Shown in pieces: positions 5,531-11,392 of a stretch of 11,392 bases of DNA. Every line of letters begins with the position of its first letter. Positions within the stretch are counted from its first letter, which is position 1. The translations under genes and the position numbers were made by a program. The stretch spans positions 1 through 11,392 of the forward strand of contig JAJZDR010000068.1 in the NCBI GenBank assembly GCA_021805885.1. The letters run 5' to 3'. Under the pieces are notes generated by a model. It was not told the DNA's origin, made no database searches, and saw only the letters and a list, made by a program, of their open reading frames with translations. Origin of the DNA: a bacterium. GTDB lineage: Bacteria; Patescibacteria; Dojkabacteria; JAKAPS01; JAJZLI01.

Positions 5531-7034
5531 AAACAATATAAAATTATTATATACCTCTGCTGAAGTTTACCCTTATGCAGGTGTTGGAGGTCTTGGTCAA
5601 GTATCATATTTTCTTACAAAAGCATTAAAGAAAGAAGGTGTGGATGCAAGAATAATCATGCCTAAATATGGAAATATTGACGAAGTGCGTTACCCACTTA
5701 AAATGTTATATGAGGGATTGAAAATACCGACTCAATCACAAAGAGATATCATTTGCAATATTAAAGTTTATCAAGAGAGTGATGAAGAACCTATTGTATA
5801 TTTTATAGAAAATGAAGAGTTTTATGAAACAAGATCTAATGTATATGGATACTCTGATGATCATATTAGATTTCTACTTTTATCACTATCAATAATTGAG
5901 TTTTTAAAAATATCCACCTGGACTCCAGATGTGATAAATTGTGCAGATTGGCATACAGGACATATACCAAACCTATTAAAGATAAATTATAAAGATAATC
6001 CAAAGTTAAATAAAATATCTACTGTATTTAGTATACATAATATAGTGCATCAAGGATTATTTGACCATAAGAATACTAATGATTTAGACTTTGATAATGG
6101 TAGGGGTGAGATAGCAGATTTATTTGACCCTGCACTACAAAAACAAAATTTTATGAGAAGAGCGATAATGTATGCCGATATAGTATCAACAGTTTCAGAA
6201 AAATACTCTAAAGAAATTTTAACTCCTGAATATTCTGAAGGATTAGAACATCTTCTAAAAGAGGTTAGAACTAAACTGGTAGGTATTTTGAACGGGATAG
6301 ACTATACATATATGAACCCTGAAACAGATATAAATGTTGTAGAGAATTATGATTGGAAAAGTTCAATAAAAAGACATATTAATAAAATAGCTTTGCAAAA
6401 AGAATTTGACCTAGAAAAATCCAATGGCCCTATATTATCTATGGTTACAAGACTGGATGATCAAAAAGGATTGGACCTTGTAATAGAAGTATTAGAACCT
6501 CTTTTTAAGGAATATCAGGATATACAATTTGTGATAATAGGAAGTGGAGATGGGAGATATATATCATACTTTCAAAAATTAGAGAAAACATATCCAAAGA
6601 GAGTAGGTACCCATCTAATGGCAGATTTTATTTTACCTAAAAAAGTATTTTCTGGTGCAGATATGATATTAATACCTTCAAGATTTGAGCCATCAGGAAT
6701 AACACAAATGGAATCAATGAGATATGGTTGTATCCCAATAGCACGAAATATAGGAGGATTGTCAGATTCAATTACAGATTTTAATATGGAAAATATTTCT
6801 GGTAATGGATTCTTGTTTGATAATTATAATCCATATTCTTTATATGGAACATTAATAAGAGCAATAGACCAGTATAATAACATAGGTTTATGGAGGAAAA
6901 TAGTTGAATCTGCAATGAAAACAGATTTTTCTTGGGAAAATTCTGCCAGAAAATATATAGATGTGTATATAAGAGCAATGAATATAACGAATGGACCAAT
7001 AGACAAACTAGGTATGAATTATCAAATATTCTAG
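5508..7034 (+). CDS. glgA: Glycogen/starch synthase 1 (GT5), non-canonical KxGGL
   Basis: A 508-residue two-domain GT-B enzyme of the GlgA type, which adds glucose from a nucleotide sugar to an alpha-1,4-glucan. Visible motifs are LLYTSAEV (13-20), ADWHTGH (146-152), SIHNIVHQG (175-183), TRLDDQKG (314-321, with R315 and K320), SRFEPSGITQ (391-400, with E394) and NIGGL (414-418). The first glycine loop reads YAGVGGLGQV (23-32), so glycine replaces the usual lysine of KxGGL. The start at 5508 has a weak AAGG 9 nt upstream. The alternative ATG at 5520 gives an N-terminus closer to the family. Either start overlaps the GalT-like gene (23 or 11 nt). Donor use may differ from classical ADP-glucose enzymes, and a reduced-activity role is also possible. 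Confidence 0.88.
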   Translation: MNSLMKIRNNIKLLYTSAEVYPYAGVGGLGQVSYFLTKALKKEGVDARIIMPKYGNIDEVRYPLKMLYEGLKIPTQSQRDIICNIKVYQESDEEPIVYFIENEEFYETRSNVYGYSDDHIRFLLLSLSIIEFLKISTWTPDVINCADWHTGHIPNLLKINYKDNPKLNKISTVFSIHNIVHQGLFDHKNTNDLDFDNGRGEIADLFDPALQKQNFMRRAIMYADIVSTVSEKYSKEILTPEYSEGLEHLLKEVRTKLVGILNGIDYTYMNPETDINVVENYDWKSSIKRHINKIALQKEFDLEKSNGPILSMVTRLDDQKGLDLVIEVLEPLFKEYQDIQFVIIGSGDGRYISYFQKLEKTYPKRVGTHLMADFILPKKVFSGADMILIPSRFEPSGITQMESMRYGCIPIARNIGGLSDSITDFNMENISGNGFLFDNYNPYSLYGTLIRAIDQYNNIGLWRKIVESAMKTDFSWENSARKYIDVYIRAMNITNGPIDKLGMNYQIF

Positions 7035-7036
7035 CC

Positions 7037-8425
7037 ATGAACTGGACTAATCTCTTATTTATTTATCAACCACCAACACAAAAAGATGAAATTCTAAAGA
7101 AGGTTATTGAAGAAAGTTATATACCTCTATTTAATGCTCTGAAAAATAATAAAAAGGCAACACTTAATCTGGCAATAAATGCAGGGTTAACAGAAACTCT
7201 ATATAAATTAGGATACACTGATCTACTTGATACAATATCTAAATTGGCGCTACAAGGACAAATAGAATTTGTTGACACACCAGCTTACCAAGCTTTTCTT
7301 CCCATGTTATCAGCAAAGGAGATAGAAAGACAAATACTGGTAAATAGAAAAATCAATCAGATATATTTTAAAAACTACGAACCTTTAGGCTTTCTACCTA
7401 CAGCAATGGCATATGACAAGAAATCTTTTGATGTTATCAAAAATTTAGGATATAGATATATCTTGCTTGATGAGACAGCAATATCAGAACCAATAGATCA
7501 TTCATGTATATATAGAAATGGAGGACTAGATATTTTTATAAGAGATAGAGCATCTAGCTTCTATATTCTTACAGCCCAGATGGAAAAAAAAGAAGATTTA
7601 ATATCTTCTTTTACAAATAAAATTAAAAATGGTGAATTTTTATATACCGGAGAAGATGGTGAAACTTTTGGACACCAAAGAATAGGATATATCAAAATGT
7701 TTGAATATTTGTATAACCAAAAATCTCTAAATTATATTTTATTTAAAGATCTAATAGGCAATATTAAAAAAAGAGTTGATATTGAGCCACGTGAAAGCAC
7801 ATGGACTGTACCTTTATATAACGAAAAAAATTCTTTTGAACGATGGATGAGTAAAGATAACAAAATACATCAATTGCAACAAAAACTTTTAAATTTAGCA
7901 CTAAATTCAGTATATAATTCTATATATAAAATTAAAGATCCATATATTGTAGATATAGAGTATACATACCTTCAAGAGAGAAACAAAACATGGCTTAAAG
8001 CAAGATACCTACTAGATCAATCTTTATATCACAATCAATTCTTTTTTGCATCTTCAAAACCTGTATGGGATATAGAAATGATTGAAAGAGGTGCATATAA
8101 TCTTTCAGTAGTAATTGATTTAGTTCCAGATACAAAAAAACCTGACAAAGAAAATGGTAGATCATATTATGAAGATATAATATTAACAGCAATATCATGG
8201 GAGAGAGAAGGAAAGGTAAAGGAATTGTCATCACAATTTTTTATTGATGAGCGTAACAATGAAATATCAAATACAAAAGATGATCCGCATGGATATGATA
8301 CAGCAATAAAAAGATTAGAGAATGAGATGTATAATGCATCTAAAAATAGGGAATATGAAATAGCAGATAAATTAAAAACTAGAATTGAAGAAATCGTAGA
8401 TCTAAGAGGAAAAATTAAAATATGA
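7037..8425 (+). CDS. GH57-family protein 1, probable pseudoenzyme
   Basis: A 462-residue GH57-type protein closely parallel to the next gene. It keeps FIYQPPTQ (8-15), GQIEFVD (74-80), DGETFGHQ (207-214, with the putative acid/base D207), ESTW (253-256) and IEMIERGAY (346-354). The third GH57 motif reads GFLPTAMAYD, and alignment to its neighbour places A123 where the nucleophile glutamate should be. Motif 1 has F8 in place of His, and SDQYWW is HNQFFF (332-337). Hydrolase or transferase chemistry therefore looks unlikely; glucan binding or partnering the active copy is more plausible. A UVR-like helical hairpin ends the protein (about 424-451). The start is 2 nt after the glgA-1 stop; an in-frame ATG at 6932 would overlap glgA-1 by 103 nt and add 35 residues without family character. 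Confidence 0.85.
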   Translation: MNWTNLLFIYQPPTQKDEILKKVIEESYIPLFNALKNNKKATLNLAINAGLTETLYKLGYTDLLDTISKLALQGQIEFVDTPAYQAFLPMLSAKEIERQILVNRKINQIYFKNYEPLGFLPTAMAYDKKSFDVIKNLGYRYILLDETAISEPIDHSCIYRNGGLDIFIRDRASSFYILTAQMEKKEDLISSFTNKIKNGEFLYTGEDGETFGHQRIGYIKMFEYLYNQKSLNYILFKDLIGNIKKRVDIEPRESTWTVPLYNEKNSFERWMSKDNKIHQLQQKLLNLALNSVYNSIYKIKDPYIVDIEYTYLQERNKTWLKARYLLDQSLYHNQFFFASSKPVWDIEMIERGAYNLSVVIDLVPDTKKPDKENGRSYYEDIILTAISWEREGKVKELSSQFFIDERNNEISNTKDDPHGYDTAIKRLENEMYNASKNREYEIADKLKTRIEEIVDLRGKIKI

Positions 8426-9846
8426 TTTGGGCAAATTTTCTACACATATATCAACCACCAACGCAGACACAAGAGATGCTTGACCTTATAGCAGACGAAA
8501 GTTATAGCGTTATTCTAAACACTCTAAAAGAGAACCCTAATGGAAAGATAACACTAAATATAAATGCATCCTTGACTGAATTATTTATAAAATATAAATA
8601 TGATAATCTAATTTCAGATATAAAATTATTACTTGAAAGAGGGCAGATCGAATTGACTGATTCTGCAGCATACCATGCATTTTTACCACTTATTCCAGAA
8701 GAGGAAATAATAAGACAGATAGAATTAAACCATAAAATAAATAAAGCAGTATATGGACCTTCGTATAACCCAAAAGGATTTTTTTCTCCTGAGCTTGGAA
8801 TATCACAAAAAGTTGTGGATGTAGTATCAAAAATGGGGTATAAATGGATGTTATTTGACGAGCTAGCATTTGAGAAAGACAAAGGTGATATAAGAGATGA
8901 TATATTATATAGAATCAAAGGAACAGATATGGTAGGTTTTTTCAGAGATAGAGACATTAGTTTTAAAATATTATCTGCTCAACTTGAAAATGGAAATATA
9001 TTCTTAGCAGAAATAAAGGATTTAATTGATAAAAATATTTACATTGCAACTGCGATGGATGGAGAAACATTTGGACATCATAGACCAGGACTTGAACTAC
9101 TTTTGGAGGACATATTTAAATCTGACAAGATAAAAACCTCAAGGTATGAAGATTTATTAGATATTTTTAAAGTGGGGGATACAGTATCAATAGTTCCGTC
9201 TACATGGGCACTAATACCAGTAGAATTATTAAAAGATCAACCCTATCAAAGATGGTTAAATCATGACAATGAAATAAACCAACTACAATGGCAACTTACA
9301 CATTTTGCAATAGAAAAAATAAATGCTTCTACATATAGATTTAATGATCTAACTCAAAATAATAGAATACTGAATGAAAAAGAAAAACAATGGCATAAAG
9401 CAAGAAGTATACTAGATAAAGCTCTACATTCTGATCAATATTGGTGGGCGTCAGCAAGGCCTTGGTGGAGCATTGAGATGATTGAGAAGGGTGCATATGA
9501 ACTTAAAGAAAGTATATTCACACTGCCAGATATAAGTAAAGAAGATAAAAAGAAGGCAATAGATTTATATAAAGAAATAGTATTCACTTCATTTTCTTGG
9601 CAAAGAGATGGAGTTATAGATACAATGGCTAATAACTTTGATGAAGAAGCAGTAGAAATTATTGAAACCAAATCATATTATGCTGACCCTAAAGAATATG
9701 ATAGTATAATAAAACATCTTGAAAAACAGATGCTTGACTCTGCTACTAAACTTAATTTTAAGAGAGCCGAAGAGTTTAGGCAAAGAATAAATAATCTTTA
9801 TTTGAAACAAAAAGGAATAATACGTTATAATAAAAAGCATGGATAG
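8422..9846 (+). CDS. GH57-family glycoside hydrolase/glucanotransferase 2
   Basis: A 474-residue GH57 enzyme with all five motif regions: LHIYQPPTQ (7-15), GQIELTD (74-80), GFFSPELGIS (119-128, nucleophile E124), DGETFGHH (213-220, acid/base D213) and SDQYWWASARPWW (337-349). GH57 includes 4-alpha-glucanotransferases, branching enzymes and amylases. Between two GlgA genes, a branching or remodelling role is most likely, but the branching-enzyme subtype cannot be proven from sequence. The C-terminus carries a UVR-like hairpin (about 430-457) with HLEKQMLDSATKLNFKRAEE. The ATG overlaps the GH57-1 stop (ATGA at 8422-8425), and GAGGA lies 11 nt upstream. The 3' end contains a promoter for the next gene. 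Confidence 0.9.
   Translation: MIWANFLHIYQPPTQTQEMLDLIADESYSVILNTLKENPNGKITLNINASLTELFIKYKYDNLISDIKLLLERGQIELTDSAAYHAFLPLIPEEEIIRQIELNHKINKAVYGPSYNPKGFFSPELGISQKVVDVVSKMGYKWMLFDELAFEKDKGDIRDDILYRIKGTDMVGFFRDRDISFKILSAQLENGNIFLAEIKDLIDKNIYIATAMDGETFGHHRPGLELLLEDIFKSDKIKTSRYEDLLDIFKVGDTVSIVPSTWALIPVELLKDQPYQRWLNHDNEINQLQWQLTHFAIEKINASTYRFNDLTQNNRILNEKEKQWHKARSILDKALHSDQYWWASARPWWSIEMIEKGAYELKESIFTLPDISKEDKKKAIDLYKEIVFTSFSWQRDGVIDTMANNFDEEAVEIIETKSYYADPKEYDSIIKHLEKQMLDSATKLNFKRAEEFRQRINNLYLKQKGIIRYNKKHG
9802..9831 (+). promoter_or_regulatory. Internal promoter for glycogen synthase 2
   Basis: TTGAAA (9802-9807), an 18-nt spacer and TATAAT (9826-9831) lie inside the 3' end of GH57-2. The glgA-2 ATG at 9839 is 7 nt after the -10 box, so the transcript would start at or beside the start codon. 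It would let glgA-2 be expressed apart from the upstream genes. Confidence 0.55.
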
Positions 9847-11188
9847 GATTAATATTTTATTTGTATCATCAGAACTTGCACCAATCATAAAAGTTGGTGG
9901 TCTTGCAGATGTTGCAGGTGCTCTACCAAAGTGTTTATTAGATTTTATTAATATACAGGTTGTAATACCAAAATATAAAATCATTCCTACACCAATACCC
10001 ACAACTATCCCTGGATCAGATGTTAAAATTAATTATATAGATATCCCAGAATATTTCTCATCAAGAGATAATGTTTATGGATATCCAGATGATCCTATAA
10101 GGTTTGCAATATTTTCACAAAAAGTAGTTCAAGATATAAAGGATCAAAAATTCGGGAGAGTAGATATAGTTCATATTAATGACTACCATACATCATTAAT
10201 ACCTATACTTCTAAAAGATGTAGGATTGAACAATGTAAAAACAATGTTAACTATTCATAATCTAGGTCCAGCCTATCAGGGTAGATACTCATTAGAAATA
10301 TTAGATGCTTTAAAACTTCAAAAATATCACTCAACCATAGAGATAGATAAATCAGATAATCAAATCAACCTTCTATTACAAGGTGTATTAAATGCCAATA
10401 TTGTATCAACTGTATCACCTACATATGCTAGAGAGATATTAACCAAAGAATATGGTGGAGAGATAGAGGATTTTATGGAACTTAGAAAAAATAGTTTATA
10501 TGGAATATTAAATGGTATAGATTATTCTATTTATGACCCAGATAAAGATGATAAGATATATTCTAAATATAATATATCCAATTATAAAATGGGGAAGTTA
10601 GAAAATAAAAAAAGATTGATTGAGGAATTACATTTAAAATTCAATATAGACACTCCTCTCTTTGCATTTATATCAAGATTGGATTATCAAAAAGGTATTG
10701 ATATCTTGATAAAAGCTATGGAGACTTTAGAGAGTAAAAATGTTAATTTTATTATACTTGGGACCGGAGCCAAAGATTTTGAAAATCAATTGCAAATTTT
10801 AGGAACAAAAAATCCATCTTTATTTGCCGATATTACTTTTGACATAACACTAGCAGAAAAAATATATGCAGGGGCAGACGCATTAATCATACCTTCAAGA
10901 TATGAACCCTCTGGACTAACACAAATGATTGCAATGAAATATGGAACATTACCTATTGTAAGGTCAACAGGGGGACTAAAAGATTCAGTTGAGAGTTTAG
11001 TATCGGGATTTACATTTGAGGATTATTCACCTTTAAGTCTTGTCAATACATTAAAAGAAGCTTTATCTATGTTTAATACTCCTAAATGGGATGAAATGAT
11101 ACAAACAGCAATGAATGAAGACTTCTCTTGGGGAAGATCTGCTGAAAAATATATTGCCCTGTACCAACAATTAGTAAGTAATTTATAA
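9839..11188 (+). CDS. glgA: Glycogen/starch synthase 2 (GT5), canonical motifs
   Basis: A 449-residue GlgA-type enzyme, about 60 residues shorter than synthase 1. The donor-binding loop is intact: IIKVGGLADV (16-25) with K18. Other motifs are NDYHTSL (114-120), TIHNLGPAYQG (138-148), SRLDYQKG (279-286, with R280 and K285), PSRYEPSGLTQ (352-362, with E356) and RSTGGL (375-380). HNLGPAYQG has two more residues than the usual HNLAYQG. Shortening lies mainly in the N-terminal domain between IPKY (43-46) and RDNVYGYPDD (76-85). Both synthases share an 'R.NVYGY.DD' stretch. The start overlaps the GH57-2 end by 8 nt and has an internal promoter. It is probably the classical ADP-glucose-using copy. 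Confidence 0.93.
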   Translation: MDRINILFVSSELAPIIKVGGLADVAGALPKCLLDFINIQVVIPKYKIIPTPIPTTIPGSDVKINYIDIPEYFSSRDNVYGYPDDPIRFAIFSQKVVQDIKDQKFGRVDIVHINDYHTSLIPILLKDVGLNNVKTMLTIHNLGPAYQGRYSLEILDALKLQKYHSTIEIDKSDNQINLLLQGVLNANIVSTVSPTYAREILTKEYGGEIEDFMELRKNSLYGILNGIDYSIYDPDKDDKIYSKYNISNYKMGKLENKKRLIEELHLKFNIDTPLFAFISRLDYQKGIDILIKAMETLESKNVNFIILGTGAKDFENQLQILGTKNPSLFADITFDITLAEKIYAGADALIIPSRYEPSGLTQMIAMKYGTLPIVRSTGGLKDSVESLVSGFTFEDYSPLSLVNTLKEALSMFNTPKWDEMIQTAMNEDFSWGRSAEKYIALYQQLVSNL

Positions 11189-11194
11189 TAGATA

Positions 11195-11200
11195 TATAAT
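11195..11200 (+). promoter_or_regulatory. -10 box of the last gene, leaderless GTG start
   Basis: A perfect TATAAT ends 7 nt before the GTG at 11208, predicting a transcript that begins at or beside that codon. The -35 is weak (TTAGTA near 11171-11176). Confidence 0.5.
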
Positions 11201-11207
11201 CCTTTTA

Positions 11208-11392
11208 GTGAAAATCAATGATAAAAGAAAAATTAAAAAAAGGACCTTGATCCTTGGTGTCGATATTGATAATGTTATATTAGATGAAATATCATCTCTA
11301 AAATCTATATATAGCAAGAACAAGACACCAAACAAAGAAGAGTTACCTATAAATAAGATATATGCTCTTCATAATGTTTGGGACTCTGTAGA
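11208..11392 (+). CDS. Partial unrecognised protein, N-terminus only
   Basis: An open frame from GTG 11208 runs off the window, giving 61 residues. It begins MKINDKRKIKKRTLILGVDI and continues DNVILDEISSLKSIYSKNK. The basic start and LILGVDIDNVI, a beta strand ending in DxDN, could be motif I of a HAD-type phosphatase. A DxD in a sugar-handling enzyme would look similar, so this is weak. It lies 19 nt after glgA-2, downstream of the glucan cluster. GTG is chosen because it follows TATAAT at leaderless spacing. The nearby ATG at 11218 is in another frame and stops after 10 codons. Confidence 0.6.
   Translation, partial: MKINDKRKIKKRTLILGVDIDNVILDEISSLKSIYSKNKTPNKEELPINKIYALHNVWDSV

Noticed and set aside
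6932..7036. N-terminal extension of GH57-1 from an in-frame ATG
   Set aside because: It would overlap glgA-1 by 103 nt and adds a segment without GH57 character; the paralogue starts at the residue matching 7037.
497..8425. UGA recoding, as in some candidate-phylum bacteria
   Set aside because: UGA ends the permease, DUF2905-type and GH57-1 genes at family-appropriate lengths, in overlaps with the next start.
8502..8957. A 151-codon open frame on the minus strand
   Set aside because: It is antisense to GH57-2, which has clear family motifs; the antisense translation is low-complexity Ser/Ile-rich with no motif.
9673..10002. A 109-codon minus-strand frame across the GH57-2/glgA-2 junction
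   Set aside because: Antisense to two well-supported genes and with no recognisable features.

Overview
The window is a dense, AT-rich stretch of bacterial chromosome. UGA works as a normal stop (for example at 2350-2352 and 8423-8425), and genes overlap or nearly touch. Two sequence types, the GH57 proteins beginning with a 'YQPPTQ' motif and a starch-synthase-like protein with a 'VGGLGQV' loop, recall proteins I associate with Candidate Phyla Radiation (Patescibacteria) genomes. That placement is recalled family knowledge, not a search result, and is tentative. Several genes have a -10 box 4-7 nt before the start codon and no Shine-Dalgarno sequence, which suggests frequent leaderless mRNAs.

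Region 1 (1-496) has no intact gene. It holds two ~100-bp direct repeats (1-94 and 328-433). Between them lies what looks like a frame-broken small gene on the minus strand (315-111), which almost fills the interval. Region 2 (497-3648, plus strand) has thioredoxin reductase trxB, a TauE/SafE-type permease overlapping a DUF1634-type membrane protein, and a DUF2905-type protein overlapping endonuclease III (nth). The DUF2905-type protein carries an expanded tandem PGNSV repeat. Region 3 (4284-3655, minus strand) is a secreted, membrane-anchored protein with a ZU5-like beta domain, convergent with nth.

Region 4 (4361-11188, plus strand) is a tightly packed alpha-glucan cluster: GalT-like nucleotidyl/phosphoryl transferase, glycogen synthase 1, GH57 protein 1, GH57 protein 2, glycogen synthase 2. 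It starts at a promoter overlapped by a 21-bp palindrome, followed by a 9-codon upstream ORF whose stop overlaps the first gene's start. A further gene begins at a GTG (11208) and runs off the window.

Working model (inference): the GalT-like enzyme supplies or turns over a nucleotide sugar, the two GlgA proteins elongate an alpha-glucan, and GH57-2 branches or remodels it. GH57-1 has lost the nucleophile glutamate and other active-site residues and is probably a non-catalytic partner. Both GH57 proteins end in a UVR-like helical hairpin, which could join them. GlgA-1 lacks the lysine of the usual KxGGL motif and GlgA-2 keeps it. The cluster therefore pairs one canonical with one non-canonical copy of each enzyme. 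No glgC, glgB or glgP is present in the window.
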